From Glaciecola sp. (GTDB lineage Bacteria; Pseudomonadota; Gammaproteobacteria; Enterobacterales; Alteromonadaceae): a stretch of 64,000 nucleotides of DNA. Position 1 is the stretch's first letter; every line of letters starts with the position of its first letter. Under the pieces are notes generated by a model, which was given only the letters and a program-made list of their open reading frames with translations, ran no database searches and was not told the origin of the DNA. Made by a program: the position numbers and the translations under genes. Of this stretch, positions 1 through 9,545 are shown in pieces. The stretch lies in contig JAAZVZ010000011.1 in the NCBI GenBank assembly GCA_018623155.1, forward strand, positions 1-64,000, given 5' to 3'.

Positions 1-329
1 CTCTCGTCTGGTAAGTTAGGTATACCTGCAACAACAGCATCGATTTGAGTGAGTACTGTTTCGAGTTCCGCTTTCGCAGCATCCAAATCATCGCCAAGTT
101 GTCCAACTTGAGCCAACAACGGCGCAATGTCTTCTCCAGCCGCTTTTGCCTTACCAATACTTTTAGAACGCACATTTCGCTCATTTTGTAATTCTTGAGT
201 TTTGACTTGTAATGACTTACGTGACTCTTCAAGTAATGCAAATCCAGCCGTATCAAGTTTGAATCCACGTTGAGCCAAACGCTTGGCTGTATTCTCTAAA
301 TCATCGCGCAATAATCTTGCATCTAGCAT
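1..329 (-). CDS. serS: Seryl-tRNA synthetase, N-terminal part (cut by window edge)
   Basis: This is the first ~109 codons of the class II seryl-tRNA synthetase, which charges tRNA-Ser and tRNA-Sec in the cytosol. The translation starts MLDARLLRDDLENTAKRL, a typical SerS N-terminus. It continues into the charged, heptad-rich segment expected for the long antiparallel coiled-coil tRNA-binding arm. The catalytic domain lies outside the window. The ATG is at 327-329, a few bases after the crcB stop, so the gene is the distal member of the ftsK-lolA-rarA-crcB-serS run. The serS position after rarA matches E. coli and relatives. Identification is firm despite truncation. Confidence 0.93.
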   Translation of the reverse strand, partial: MLDARLLRDDLENTAKRLAQRGFKLDTAGFALLEESRKSLQVKTQELQNERNVRSKSIGKAKAAGEDIAPLLAQVGQLGDDLDAAKAELETVLTQIDAVVAGIPNLPDE

Positions 330-336
330 GTTGTGC

Positions 337-708
337 TTATCCTTTCATAATGTGAAGCGCTAACCACGTCATGCTCAAGCAGCACACGAGGTTAAGTACG
401 ATATTAAGTATGGCTTTGCTGTACTGCTCTAGTTGCAACAAGGCAACGGTATCCAGTGAAAACGTTGAAAACGTGGTAAGAGCACCGAGCACTCCAACCA
501 TTACAAAGCCCTTGATAAAAGTATCGGAATTATCCGGAAGTTGGTGGGTATAAGCAAGTGCTATTCCCAATAAAAATGAGCCAATGACATTAACTGTTAG
601 TGTCCCATAGGGAAAGTCTTTACCCAAAACAGCCATAACTTGATTACTGATTATAAAACGCAATAAAGCACCTAATGCCCCACCTAACGCCACCCATACA
701 TACATCAT
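337..708 (-). CDS. crcB: Fluoride channel CrcB (Fluc)
   Basis: This is a 123-residue inner-membrane protein of the CrcB/Fluc family, dual-topology channels that expel cytoplasmic fluoride. Four hydrophobic segments are visible. The family signatures are the GGxxGALLRF start (about residues 9-18), the NVIGSFLLG segment (about 40-48) and GALTTFSTFS (about 75-84) with its pore Phe/Ser/Thr residues. Length is normal. The start overlaps the end of rarA by four bases, so it is co-translated with rarA. It sits inside an operon and has no leader of its own that could carry a fluoride riboswitch. Confidence 0.93.
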   Translation of the reverse strand: MMYVWVALGGALGALLRFIISNQVMAVLGKDFPYGTLTVNVIGSFLLGIALAYTHQLPDNSDTFIKGFVMVGVLGALTTFSTFSLDTVALLQLEQYSKAILNIVLNLVCCLSMTWLALHIMKG

Positions 709-1985
709 GACGATTTCCTCTTTGTGTCTAAATGTTCAAGATACGCTATTTTTTGAGAGAGCTTTTTTTCTAACCCGCGATCATTCGGTTGATAAAAATC
801 ACCTTTTACACCATCAGGTAAATACGTCTGGCCTGCTGAATATGCATTTGGCTCATTGTGTGCATAGCGATATCCTTCACCATGTTTTTGTTGTTTAGCG
901 AGTGCGGTCGGTGCATTGCGCAAGTGAAAAGGCACAGGTGTATTAGCACTCTCTTTAGCCGTGAGTTTAGCCTGCTTAAAGGCCGTATACAGTGCATTAC
1001 TTTTGGGTGCTAGAGCACAATATACACATGCTTGTGCAATGGCTCGTTCACCTTCAGCTGCTCCTACTCGATGATACGTGTCCCAAGCGTCTAAACACAA
1101 TGATAGTGCTTTTGGATCGGCTAAGCCAATGTCTTCTGAAGCTATCGCCAACAAACGTCGCATGATGGGAGTCGGATCTGTACTGGCTTGTAAGAATCGT
1201 GCAAACCAGTATAAGGCGCCATCACTGGAGGAGCCTCTGACTGATTTATGGAACGCGGATAGCATATCGTAGTAATGGTCCCCATCTTTATCAAAGCTGG
1301 GGATCGCTGAGCCAGCTGCCGCTTGAACATCTACAAACTCAATAACAGAGCCACTTTGTTTTGACACAGAGGCGAGTTCCAAACACATTAATGCCTTTCG
1401 TGCGTCACCATTAGCAACGTGTACTATTGCATCCGAGGCACTTTCTGATAACGATAACGATTGTTTAGATAAAATAATATCTGTTTGTAGTGCATGAATT
1501 AACACCGTTCGAATATCTTGTTCAGTCAACGCCTCTAGTACATATACACGCGTCCTCGATAACAAGGCGTTATTACAAGAAAAAGAAGGATTTTCAGTTG
1601 TCGCACCAATAAACGTAATTAAGCCAGACTCAATCGCTGGTAAAAACGCATCTTGCTGTGCTTTATTGAAACGATGCACCTCATCTACAAAAACTACTGT
1701 TGCGTATTGTTGAGCCTGAACAAGAGCTAGACGAATATCTTTGACACCAGCATCAATCGCTGAAAGCTTGATTAATTGAGCGTTGGCATATTGCGCCATA
1801 ATATCTGCTAAAGTGGTTTTGCCGGTACCAGGTGGTCCCCATAAAATACAAGAATGCAGTTCTCCTTGCTCGATCGCTCGGAACAAGGGTTGGTCTTTAG
1901 CAAGGATATGTTGTTGTCCAACATATGAATCCAATGTATGCGGGCGCATTCGCTCAGCGAGTGGGGCCACAGGTGGAGTAGTCAT
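705..1985 (-). CDS. rarA: Replication-associated recombination protein A (RarA/MgsA AAA+ ATPase)
   Basis: This 426-residue clamp-loader-like AAA+ ATPase acts at stalled replication forks. Visible features are a Walker A motif GPPGTGKTTL near residue 50, a Walker B motif VFVDEVHRF near residue 98, a sensor-1 segment IGATTENPSF and the C-terminal RarA/MgsA tetramerisation domain with ASEDIGLADP. The N-terminal PLAERMRP is the family start. The gene lies four bases after lolA and overlaps crcB, in the conserved lolA-rarA-serS neighbourhood of Gammaproteobacteria. Nothing looks broken. Confidence 0.96.
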   Translation of the reverse strand: MTTPPVAPLAERMRPHTLDSYVGQQHILAKDQPLFRAIEQGELHSCILWGPPGTGKTTLADIMAQYANAQLIKLSAIDAGVKDIRLALVQAQQYATVVFVDEVHRFNKAQQDAFLPAIESGLITFIGATTENPSFSCNNALLSRTRVYVLEALTEQDIRTVLIHALQTDIILSKQSLSLSESASDAIVHVANGDARKALMCLELASVSKQSGSVIEFVDVQAAAGSAIPSFDKDGDHYYDMLSAFHKSVRGSSSDGALYWFARFLQASTDPTPIMRRLLAIASEDIGLADPKALSLCLDAWDTYHRVGAAEGERAIAQACVYCALAPKSNALYTAFKQAKLTAKESANTPVPFHLRNAPTALAKQQKHGEGYRYAHNEPNAYSAGQTYLPDGVKGDFYQPNDRGLEKKLSQKIAYLEHLDTKRKSS

Positions 1986-1988
1986 AGG

Positions 1989-2660
1989 CTAGGAACCACT
2001 TTGATCGTCTATGACAAAATGTTCAGGCGCTAAAAATGTAAAGGTATCAGACGGCAATGGCTGGTCTTCTTTGATATTCTCAAAGTGAAATTGATTAGTA
2101 TTCCCTTGCCCATCATGCACACGTAACTCAATCAGTTGGTCATTAATAAACACTAATGTTACTTCATTATCATTTTTGTCATGCACAACATGATTCACGA
2201 TGAAGGTATATTTTGCATTATTAGGCTCGAAAGCAGCAGTGACCAAAAACCTATTCCACACTTCTTCGTCATTACTGCTTAGCAACATCATTGGATGATT
2301 GTCGATTAAATTGGATTGTTTATAAATTGACACTTGTTCTAAGAACATATCGGCGTACGTAATTTCGGTACCATTAGCGACCAATATCGTTTCATCCGGC
2401 GTCATCGCATGCCAGCGCAGTTGCTCAGGTCTGGCCATCTTTATTGTACCAACACTTTGTTGCACTACGTTTCCGTCTGAATTGCTAACCTCTTGGGTAA
2501 AATCCGCTTGATATGTCTTAAAGCGGTTTAAAACAGTTTGAAGTTGCTCTTTGGCATTCTTTTTTGGTGTATTAATGGTTAAGTTATTCTCTGTCGCCAT
2601 GTTTGCAAATGACACGAATAACAAAACAAATACCATAATGTGAAACTTTATATGACGCAT
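1989..2660 (-). CDS. lolA: Outer-membrane lipoprotein carrier protein LolA
   Basis: This periplasmic chaperone of 223 residues takes lipoproteins from the LolCDE complex and passes them to LolB at the outer membrane. The N-terminus is a Sec signal peptide with a basic start (MRHIKFH) and a hydrophobic core ending near residue 21. The mature part has the LolA/LolB beta-barrel pattern, including TYQADFTQEV near residue 49 and PEQLRWH near residue 78. The ATG at 2660 has an AAGGA element eight bases upstream that overlaps the ftsK stop region, suggesting coupled expression with ftsK. The position between ftsK and rarA is the conserved one. Confidence 0.93.
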   Translation of the reverse strand: MRHIKFHIMVFVLLFVSFANMATENNLTINTPKKNAKEQLQTVLNRFKTYQADFTQEVSNSDGNVVQQSVGTIKMARPEQLRWHAMTPDETILVANGTEITYADMFLEQVSIYKQSNLIDNHPMMLLSSNDEEVWNRFLVTAAFEPNNAKYTFIVNHVVHDKNDNEVTLVFINDQLIELRVHDGQGNTNQFHFENIKEDQPLPSDTFTFLAPEHFVIDDQSGS

Positions 2661-2671
2661 CCATCATTCCT

Positions 2672-5116
2672 TTAATCTTTTGGCGCAGGTGGTGCCAATA
2701 CTTCACGGTTACCATTATGACCTGGCGCAGAAACGACCCCATTTGCTTCCATCTGTTCGACAAGACGAGCTGCACGGTTATATCCAATTCGGAACTTGCG
2801 CTGTACACTGGAAACCGACGCTTTACGAGTTTCTGTCACAAACGCTACGGCTTCATCAAAAAACACATCAAGCTCTTGATCAGCGCCTTCAGGTTGTTCA
2901 CCAGGTAATAATGTATCCCCACTGGCTTCACCATTTAAGATCTCATCTATGTATTCAGGTTCACCACGTAATTTCCAATCCGCTACAACAGCATGAACTT
3001 CATGATCATCAACAAAAGCACCGTGCACCCGAGTTGGCACACCCGTACCAGGCGGTAAATACAGCATATCTCCCATGCCCAACAAAGTCTCAGCCCCTTG
3101 CTGGTCGAGGATCGTTCTTGAATCTATCTTGCCAGATACCTGAAACGCAATACGAGTAGGAATGTTGGCTTTAATCAAACCAGTGATCACATCAACAGAC
3201 GGACGCTGTGTAGCCAAAATAAGGTGAATACCTGCAGCACGCGCTTTTTGAGCAATTCGTGCAATAAGTTCCTCAACCTTCTTACCCACAATCATCATCA
3301 TGTCAGCAAATTCGTCAACAACAACTACAATAGAGGGTAATTTATTTAGTGCTGGCGGAGTTTCATCCATACTATCGCCAGGTTGCCATAACGGATCTGG
3401 GATGGGCTCTCCGGCCTCAATAGCCTCGGTGACTTTAGCATTGTAACCTTTAAGATTACGTACACCAAGCATAGCCATTAATCGATATCGGCGTTCCATT
3501 TCACCTACACACCAGCGCAGTGCATTAGCTGCATCTTTCATATCCGTAACAACTTCTGCTAACAAATGTGGGATCCCCTCATACACTGAGAGTTCAAGCA
3601 TTTTGGGATCAATCATGATCATGCGGACATCTTCAGGTGAGGACTTATACAATAACGAAAGGATCATGACATTAACCCCGACTGACTTACCGGAGCCAGT
3701 CGTACCTGCAACTAACAGATGGGGCATTTTGGCCAAGTCCACCACGACAGGTTTCCCAGAGATATCTGAACCCAACACCATAGTCAATGCACTGCTATTG
3801 GCTTGGAATGCATCGGAGCTAATCACTTCACTTAAGCGAACCATTTCGCGGTTTTTGTTTGGCAGTTCCAACCCGATGACCGACTTACCTGGGATGACCT
3901 CTACAACACGCACACTGATTGCAGACATAGCACGAGCTAAGTCTTTTGATAAAGACGTAATTTTGCTTACTTTGACACCCGGTGCTAAATCCAGTTCAAA
4001 GCGTGTAATAACTGGTCCTGGATAAACACCCACTACTTTAGCTTCAATATTAAAGTCCGCAAGTTTTGCTTCAACCAACCTTGCAATGCCTTCAAGCTCT
4101 TGTTGTGTAATTGGGTTTTTGACTTTATCTGGACGGTCTAACAGATCAAATGATGGTAACTCACCTTCGGGCATGGGCGTATTCGGATCGATTATTTTGC
4201 TTTTAACCAAAGGTGAGTTCACCGCCCCTTTAGGCTCAGAAATTGGAGTCTTGTATACGTTTTTAGATGGTTTTGATGCAGAAACTTCTTTATTTTCACC
4301 TGATACATCGTCAATTGTAAGTTCTGCAACATTATCTCGGGTAATGACAATGTTGGCCTGTTCATCTTCGTCATCCACTTTATAGAGTGTTTCATGTTTA
4401 ATATCAAACGAACTATCTTCTCCGGACGGTAATACTGGCTTAAACCGATTGATTTTGTGCTCAGTATTTCCATCTTCAGGCTCGGAGTTTCTCGATAAAC
4501 GAGGAATTGCAGGCAGTGATAAGTTCTGTATACGACCTGGAAGAAGTAACAAATGTTGTCCTGTCCACAAAGTACCCTCGCCCATCTTATCGACGATATT
4601 AAGCCATGAAATACCCGTGAGTAATGTAAAACCCGTGGCAAAAAAGCACAGTAATAACAACGTTGTGCCTATGAAGTTAAATTGAGGTGTTAGCGCACTC
4701 GCGATAATGTCACCAAACAAGCCACCAGCGGAGAAGTAGTACATATCATCAAAGTTAATACTAGCGATGCCCGTACATGCAATGATCAAAAACATTAAAC
4801 CAACAACTCGCAATGCAATGTTTAGATAATCTAGTTGCAGTAAATTTTTAACCTGTTTAAAACTAAACCATCCCAGGAATGCACAACCAAAAGGCATAAA
4901 ATAAGCGAGATAGCCAAAACTGAAAAACAACAGGTCAGCAACGTGAGCACCGATCGGTCCCATCCAGTTTTGAATATTTGGTTGTAATCCTGTTTGCGTC
5001 CAACCGGGATCGGCTTGGTGAAATGACATTAATGCTAAAAAAATGAACAGAGCTAGCATACAAAACACAATCATCAGTGTTTCGTAAATACGCTGTAAAC
5101 CTGTCATCTGCCCCAT
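2672..5116 (-). CDS. ftsK: DNA translocase FtsK
   Basis: This 814-residue septal DNA pump clears and aligns the terminus region and activates XerCD at dif. Residues ~15-190 hold several membrane segments. A short hydrophilic linker (~200-330) follows. The RecA-like motor has Walker [10 protein letters not shown] near residue 471 and Walker [12 protein letters not shown] near 595. The last ~65 residues form the winged-helix gamma domain that reads KOPS sequences. E. coli FtsK is much longer because of its extended linker; this short-linker form is common elsewhere. The gene is first of the ftsK-lolA-rarA-crcB-serS run and is preceded on the same strand by lrp, as in E. coli. Confidence 0.96.
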   Translation of the reverse strand: MGQMTGLQRIYETLMIVFCMLALFIFLALMSFHQADPGWTQTGLQPNIQNWMGPIGAHVADLLFFSFGYLAYFMPFGCAFLGWFSFKQVKNLLQLDYLNIALRVVGLMFLIIACTGIASINFDDMYYFSAGGLFGDIIASALTPQFNFIGTTLLLLCFFATGFTLLTGISWLNIVDKMGEGTLWTGQHLLLLPGRIQNLSLPAIPRLSRNSEPEDGNTEHKINRFKPVLPSGEDSSFDIKHETLYKVDDEDEQANIVITRDNVAELTIDDVSGENKEVSASKPSKNVYKTPISEPKGAVNSPLVKSKIIDPNTPMPEGELPSFDLLDRPDKVKNPITQQELEGIARLVEAKLADFNIEAKVVGVYPGPVITRFELDLAPGVKVSKITSLSKDLARAMSAISVRVVEVIPGKSVIGLELPNKNREMVRLSEVISSDAFQANSSALTMVLGSDISGKPVVVDLAKMPHLLVAGTTGSGKSVGVNVMILSLLYKSSPEDVRMIMIDPKMLELSVYEGIPHLLAEVVTDMKDAANALRWCVGEMERRYRLMAMLGVRNLKGYNAKVTEAIEAGEPIPDPLWQPGDSMDETPPALNKLPSIVVVVDEFADMMMIVGKKVEELIARIAQKARAAGIHLILATQRPSVDVITGLIKANIPTRIAFQVSGKIDSRTILDQQGAETLLGMGDMLYLPPGTGVPTRVHGAFVDDHEVHAVVADWKLRGEPEYIDEILNGEASGDTLLPGEQPEGADQELDVFFDEAVAFVTETRKASVSSVQRKFRIGYNRAARLVEQMEANGVVSAPGHNGNREVLAPPAPKD

Positions 5117-5198
5117 TTTATTTTACCCCTTACATCTCGTCTTCAGAGATTTATTTATATCTTAACACAGCCCTATCAAGATGCGTTACTTGCAATTT

Positions 5199-5690
5199 TT
5201 ATCGTTTTTTTAAATCAATTTTTATACGATGACTGTGTTTCACTTCTTCCATAACTACATAACTTCGTGATTCTCGTACCCCAGGTAAACGCAAAAGAGT
5301 ATCCCCAAGCAACTTGCGATAACTCGCCATGTCAGCGACACGAGTTTTGAGCAAAAAATCAAAATTCCCCGATACCAAATGACATTCTTGAATATCATCT
5401 TGTTGTTGGACGGCTGCTGAAAAATCCGCAAAGATATCAGGTGATGTTTTAGTGAGTGATATTTCGACAAACACCAACATACTCGCACCGAGTTTATTAG
5501 GATCGAGTTGGGCATAATAGCCTGTGATATACCCTTGCTCCTCAAGACGCTTTACTCTTTCTAAACAAGGGCTTGGACTTAATCCAACTTGTCTTGCCAA
5601 CTCAACATTGGCTATTCGCCCGTGGTGTTGCAATACATTTAGAATATTACGATCGATAGTATCTAGGTGTTTCGGCGTTTTAATAAGCAT
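5199..5690 (-). CDS. lrp: Leucine-responsive regulatory protein Lrp
   Basis: This global AsnC/Lrp-family regulator responds to leucine or alanine and controls amino-acid metabolism. An N-terminal helix-turn-helix (about residues 10-60, with LDTIDRNILN and LARQVGLSPSPCLERVKRL) is followed by a RAM ligand-binding/oligomerisation domain ending SYVVMEEVKHSHRI. The reading frame is open 15 codons further upstream, but the ATG at 5690 gives 163 residues, matching the ~164 of E. coli Lrp, and starts right at the conserved region. The gene is divergent from alanine dehydrogenase, a typical target of Lrp-type regulators, and shares a 124-bp control region with it. Confidence 0.94.
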   Translation of the reverse strand: MLIKTPKHLDTIDRNILNVLQHHGRIANVELARQVGLSPSPCLERVKRLEEQGYITGYYAQLDPNKLGASMLVFVEISLTKTSPDIFADFSAAVQQQDDIQECHLVSGNFDFLLKTRVADMASYRKLLGDTLLRLPGVRESRSYVVMEEVKHSHRIKIDLKKR

Positions 5691-5751
5691 AAAAGTCACT
5701 GAAATAATGGTTATTTGCCAAATAATATACCGCAAATTTTAAAAATAAGAA

Positions 5752-5780
5752 ATTTAATGACTGAAGCGATGCGCTATAAT
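5752..5780 (+). promoter_or_regulatory. Probable ald promoter (strong -10, weak -35)
   Basis: A perfect TATAAT lies at 5775-5780, 34 bases before the ald start codon. The hexamer 17 bases upstream (5752-5757) is a poor -35, which fits an activator-dependent promoter. Lrp, encoded divergently, is the obvious candidate activator, but this is inference. The surrounding DNA is AT-rich, as Lrp sites are, but no clear Lrp consensus was found. Confidence 0.4.
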
Positions 5781-5814
5781 TTGTCTATCGACAGAATAAT
5801 TATGGATAAACATC

Positions 5815-6942
5815 ATGAAAATAGGTGTGCCAAAAGAAATTAAAAATCACGAATATCGTGTGGGTTTAACCCCTGCGGCCGCAATGGAATATATAAATTA
5901 CGGCCATATCGTTTATGTGGAAACGCAAGCAGGTGCAGGTATTGGGTTCAGTGATGATGATTATATTAAAGTTGGCGCACAGATAGAACCGACTGCTTCG
6001 ATGGTCTATGAGAAAGCGGATATGATCGTCAAAGTTAAGGAGCCACAACCAAACGAATGTAAAATGCTGCGCGAAGGTCAAATTCTGTTTACATATTTAC
6101 ATCTCGCGCCCGATCCGGTGCAAACTCAATTACTTGTCGAATCAAACGCGACCTGTATCGCTTATGAAACGGTGACTGATAAAGAGGGTGGCTTGCCACT
6201 ACTGGCCCCAATGAGTGAAGTGGCTGGACGCATGGCGGTTCAAGCTGGAGCGCATTATCTTGAAAAAGCCCAGGGGGGTAATGGCACCTTACTTGGGGGC
6301 GTTCCAGGTGTACCACCAGGAAAAGTGCTGATTATTGGTGGCGGTGTAGTAGGCATAAATTCAGCCAAAATGGCACTTGGTTTAGGAGCTGAAGTCACAA
6401 TTATGGATCGTTCTTTACCGCGTTTACGTCAGCTTGACGACATCTTCCAAGGTCGTGTTAAGACCGTTTACTCCACCGCTGAGGGTATTACAGAATACTC
6501 AGCGACCGCTGATTTAGTAGTGGGTGCCGTATTGATCCCTGGCGCCGCTGCGCCTAAGTTACTTACCCACGAACATATCGCCAACATGAAAAAAGGCAGT
6601 GTGGTGGTTGATGTAGCCATTGATCAAGGAGGGTGTTTTGCTACTTCAAAAGCAACCACTCACCATGCACCTGTTTATCTCATTGATGATATAGTGCATT
6701 ATTGTGTTGCTAATATGCCAGGCGGTGTCGCGCGCACATCAACAATTGCTCTAAATAACGCAACTTTACCGTTTGGTTTAGCTATTGCGAATAAAGGCGC
6801 AAAACAAGCAATGATGGAAGATTTGCATTTACTCAATGGTCTGAACGTCCATCGAGGCATGGTAACCTATGAAGCAGTCGTTAACGCTCTAGGTAAGGAG
6901 CTGGGGCTAACTTATACCCCAGCCTTCGATGCACTTGCTTAG
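5815..6942 (+). CDS. ald: Alanine dehydrogenase
   Basis: This 375-residue NAD-dependent enzyme interconverts L-alanine with pyruvate and ammonium. The AlaDh/PNT N-terminal domain begins [17 protein letters not shown] and carries the substrate Lys in KVKEPQ (~75) and the His in YLHLAP (~96). The Rossmann domain has the glycine-rich [15 protein letters not shown] near residue 171. The active-site Asp segment [11 protein letters not shown] lies near 268. Length equals the family norm. The divergent neighbour is lrp, which suggests amino-acid-responsive control of alanine use as a carbon and nitrogen source. Confidence 0.96.
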   Translation: MKIGVPKEIKNHEYRVGLTPAAAMEYINYGHIVYVETQAGAGIGFSDDDYIKVGAQIEPTASMVYEKADMIVKVKEPQPNECKMLREGQILFTYLHLAPDPVQTQLLVESNATCIAYETVTDKEGGLPLLAPMSEVAGRMAVQAGAHYLEKAQGGNGTLLGGVPGVPPGKVLIIGGGVVGINSAKMALGLGAEVTIMDRSLPRLRQLDDIFQGRVKTVYSTAEGITEYSATADLVVGAVLIPGAAAPKLLTHEHIANMKKGSVVVDVAIDQGGCFATSKATTHHAPVYLIDDIVHYCVANMPGGVARTSTIALNNATLPFGLAIANKGAKQAMMEDLHLLNGLNVHRGMVTYEAVVNALGKELGLTYTPAFDALA

Positions 6943-6955
6943 CTAAATAAATCGT

Positions 6956-7666
6956 CTAAACGAGTATTGAGGCATTGATTTGCTTCAATACGGCTAAAGG
7001 GTCAGTGGCTTGTGTAATTGGCCGTCCAATCACCATATAATCGACCCCCGCTAGGATAGCGTCTGGTGGGGTCATTATTCTCACTTGATCCCCTGTATCT
7101 GAACCAACCGGTCGTATACCGGGTGTGACTACAGTAAAGTCAGTTCCGCACAATTCCTTGATGCGCTTTACTTCGTGTGCGGAACTCACGACGCCGTCAA
7201 AGCCCGAATCAGCGGACAATTTTGCTAACCGCCCTACTTGAGTTGGGATACTCGTATCAGGCACAACGCCTTGTAATTGTGCCTCGTCCATCGAGGTCAA
7301 TACGGTTACGGCAATCAACAATGGTCTATCATGGCCAAGTGGCTCAAGAAGCTCGCGCGTATGCAACATCATTTTAGCCCCACCACTAGCATGAACGTTC
7401 ACCATCCACACACCTAAATCTGCAGCAGCCAAACACGCTTTAGCAACTGTGTTTGGTATATCGTGAAATTTTAGGTCCAAAAACACTGAAAAGCCTTTTG
7501 CAATAAGAGGCTTTACTACTTCAGGCCCAAAATACGTAAACATTTCTTTACCTATTTTTAACTTACAGAGCGACGGATCCACTTGGTCAACAAAATTATG
7601 TAAGTCGGATAAGTTGTTAAAGTCACACGCAACGATGACTTTAGAGTCTAAATTGGATTGAGACAT
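6956..7666 (-). CDS. pyrF: Orotidine 5'-phosphate decarboxylase
   Basis: This 236-residue TIM-barrel enzyme performs the last step of UMP synthesis, decarboxylating OMP. The active-site signature [11 protein letters not shown] (about residues 63-73) holds the catalytic Lys and paired Asp residues. The phosphate-binding end contains TPGIRP and the Gly-Arg of MVIGRPIT. The gene is the last of the lapA-lapB-pyrF run, as in E. coli and relatives, starting 16 bases after the lapB stop. It converges with ald, with only 13 bases between their stop codons. Confidence 0.96.
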   Translation of the reverse strand: MSQSNLDSKVIVACDFNNLSDLHNFVDQVDPSLCKLKIGKEMFTYFGPEVVKPLIAKGFSVFLDLKFHDIPNTVAKACLAAADLGVWMVNVHASGGAKMMLHTRELLEPLGHDRPLLIAVTVLTSMDEAQLQGVVPDTSIPTQVGRLAKLSADSGFDGVVSSAHEVKRIKELCGTDFTVVTPGIRPVGSDTGDQVRIMTPPDAILAGVDYMVIGRPITQATDPLAVLKQINASILV

Positions 7667-7682
7667 ATTAGTTTCTTCTTGA

Positions 7683-8852
7683 TTACTCCCCGTCCAATCC
7701 TTTGATGGGTTTTACAACACTCCAATGTTTGCATGATGGACACAACCAGTATACTTGTCGCCCAGAGAACCCACATCGGGTACAACGATATTTGGGGCGA
7801 GCTTTTATTTGTTCAGAGACAAGTTGTTTTAACAACTCAAGACTTTCTTTGACATTATTGTCTTGCTGACGCTCAACAAATAATCCAAGCAAGGTGTTAA
7901 AACCGCGCATGGTTGGGCGTTTTTGCAACTGTTCTAATAAGATTTCTGAGGCAGCTTCGTCACCGACCTCTTTGGCTAATAACGTTACTTTGGCAAGATA
8001 AGAAGTCGCACACACATCCCAATGTGGCTCAATACTGTCTCTTAAAACTTCATCATCAGATAAAGCATGAGCGCACTGTTCAAGTAATGGAACCGCTTCG
8101 GAAAACCATGACATATCTCGATCAGGTACTTTATTCAGCGCATCAACAGCTTCACGATATTGTTCTTGTTCAATATACACACGCCCTAGCATCAACCATG
8201 GGCGAACAGCAGTTTTATCAATATCGACGGCTTTACGCAAATATGCATAGGCTTCAGAAAGATCCGACACTTTAATGTATTGGTTGGCCATTTCACAATA
8301 AAAATGAGCTAATTGAGTACGCACAAGTTCATTGTCAGTCTGAATGATTAATATGTTTTGAGCAAGTTCTACGGCTTTATTCCATTCTTTAGTCGTCTGA
8401 TAAATCTCAAACAGATACTCTTGAGCCTGTGAACGGTGTTTTTCACTGTCAATAAGCTTAATGAACGCACTTTCAGCACGTTCCAAAAATCCAGCCAGCA
8501 TATAGTCACGGCCTAACTCGGCCAATGCATTTTCTCTTGGAGTGCCTTGTAACTCATCCCTTGAAACGAGGTTTTGATGAATGCGGATTGCTCGGTCTAA
8601 CTCACCCCGATGACGAAAAAAATTCCCCATTGCAATGTGAGTTTCCACGGTATCATTATTCAGTGAGATCATTTTAATAAAGGTATCAACTGCTTTGTCA
8701 GGTTGATCGGACAACAAAAAATTCAAACCTTTATAGTAATGTCGTGAGAGGATACTGGATTCTTTTCTTTGTGCTTTGCGCACACTATTGCGGCCCATAA
8801 TCCAGCCATACCAGACGGTGACGGGTAACAGTAAAAAAACCAATTCAGGCAT
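7683..8852 (-). CDS. lapB: Lipopolysaccharide assembly protein B (LapB/YciM)
   Basis: This inner-membrane-anchored TPR protein delivers LpxC to FtsH and so limits lipid A synthesis. The N-terminal helix ([17 protein letters not shown]) anchors it. A tandem set of TPR motifs fills ~40-330. The C-terminus has the rubredoxin-type zinc site, with paired CxxC motifs in CTRCGF and CPSCKHW. The ATG at 8850-8852 is preferred over a TTG one codon upstream because E. coli LapB starts at the equivalent point. The lapA stop lies only three bases upstream of this start, so the genes are coupled. Confidence 0.95.
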   Translation of the reverse strand: MPELVFLLLPVTVWYGWIMGRNSVRKAQRKESSILSRHYYKGLNFLLSDQPDKAVDTFIKMISLNNDTVETHIAMGNFFRHRGELDRAIRIHQNLVSRDELQGTPRENALAELGRDYMLAGFLERAESAFIKLIDSEKHRSQAQEYLFEIYQTTKEWNKAVELAQNILIIQTDNELVRTQLAHFYCEMANQYIKVSDLSEAYAYLRKAVDIDKTAVRPWLMLGRVYIEQEQYREAVDALNKVPDRDMSWFSEAVPLLEQCAHALSDDEVLRDSIEPHWDVCATSYLAKVTLLAKEVGDEAASEILLEQLQKRPTMRGFNTLLGLFVERQQDNNVKESLELLKQLVSEQIKARPKYRCTRCGFSGRQVYWLCPSCKHWSVVKPIKGLDGE

Positions 8853-8855
8853 CAA

Positions 8856-9113
8856 TTAGTCTTCTTTTTGTAATCTTTTGACTTGGCTTTTAAGGCTACT
8901 CACTTGCCAGGATAACTTCAACCAATTTACAAACATTGTCAACATCCCAATGACAACCCCAGCCCCTAATGTAATTGCCATCAATGTCGATTCACGCATC
9001 TCAGATTGCGCAATCAAGTAATTGATAGTGATAACGTCTTGGTTACGTGACCCCATCACAATGGCAAACACCAACACAACTACTAATAACAAAAAGGTCA
9101 ACAATCCTTTCAT
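8856..9113 (-). CDS. lapA: Lipopolysaccharide assembly protein A (LapA/YciS, DUF1049)
   Basis: This small inner-membrane protein works with LapB in controlling LPS assembly. It has two hydrophobic segments, one at the extreme N-terminus (MKGLLTFLLLVVVLVFAIV) and one near residues 42-63, then a charged coiled tail. The frame is open 12 codons further upstream, but ATG at 9111-9113 has a GGAG six bases before it and starts directly with the membrane segment, giving 85 residues, close to the family norm. The lapA-lapB pair is conserved. Confidence 0.9.
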   Translation of the reverse strand: MKGLLTFLLLVVVLVFAIVMGSRNQDVITINYLIAQSEMRESTLMAITLGAGVVIGMLTMFVNWLKLSWQVSSLKSQVKRLQKED

Positions 9114-9163
9114 TTTACACTCCATTCCTGAATTGAACTCATTTGACACGAATTGAATCAGGT

Positions 9164-9442
9164 CTAAAGATCAACTCGGTCGCGTAACTCTTTGCCCGGC
9201 TTAAAGTGCGGGACATATTTACCTTCAAGCTGTACTGACTCACCTGTTTTGGGGTTACGCCCAACACGAGGCTCTCGATAATGTAATGAAAAACTGCCAA
9301 AACCACGGATTTCAATGCGTTCGCCACGCTGAAGGGTCTGCGCCATGTACTCAAGTAACTCTTTAACTGCTACTTCAATATCTCGACTCTGCATAGATGA
9401 AGAAACATCTATTAAACGTTCAATTAACTCAGATTTAGTCAT
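9164..9442 (-). CDS. ihfB: Integration host factor subunit beta
   Basis: This is a 92-residue DNA-bending protein of the HU/IHF family, the partner of IhfA in recombination, replication and transcription. It begins [10 protein letters not shown] and carries the beta-arm signature GRNPKTGE (~residues 61-68) that intercalates DNA, plus [11 protein letters not shown]. The gene follows rpsA, as in most enterics and Alteromonadales. A terminator hairpin lies between the two, so ihfB probably has its own promoter in the ~100-bp gap. Confidence 0.96.
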   Translation of the reverse strand: MTKSELIERLIDVSSSMQSRDIEVAVKELLEYMAQTLQRGERIEIRGFGSFSLHYREPRVGRNPKTGESVQLEGKYVPHFKPGKELRDRVDL

Positions 9443-9486
9443 ATACCGTCTCTCGCACTTTTATCATGTATAAGACTTGCAGAAAA

Positions 9487-9523
9487 AAAGGTGTAACGCA
9501 AGTTATGTTAACGTTACACCTTT
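9487..9523 (-). terminator. Intrinsic terminator after rpsA
   Basis: A perfect 12-bp stem (arms 9487-9498 and 9512-9523) encloses a 13-base loop and is flanked by A/T runs on both sides, so it can work in either direction. It sits 23 bases past the rpsA stop and before ihfB, so it should separate the abundant rpsA message from ihfB. Confidence 0.85.
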
Positions 9524-9545
9524 GTTTTTTTACAAGATAATAGTA

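Noticed and set aside
11-25. TAGGTATACC element resembling the cysK repeat arm
   Set aside because: It lies inside serS coding sequence and encodes conserved residues; a single arm match is expected by chance.
705-740. Possible fluoride riboswitch ahead of crcB
   Set aside because: crcB overlaps the end of rarA and has no leader; there is no room for the aptamer.
2680-3159. 159-codon plus-strand ORF opposite ftsK
   Set aside because: It is rich in His, Gln and Leu, has no known domain and mirrors the conserved FtsK motor coding sequence.
5790-5812. Possible Lrp consensus before ald
   Set aside because: The match to the degenerate Lrp consensus is too poor to claim as a site.
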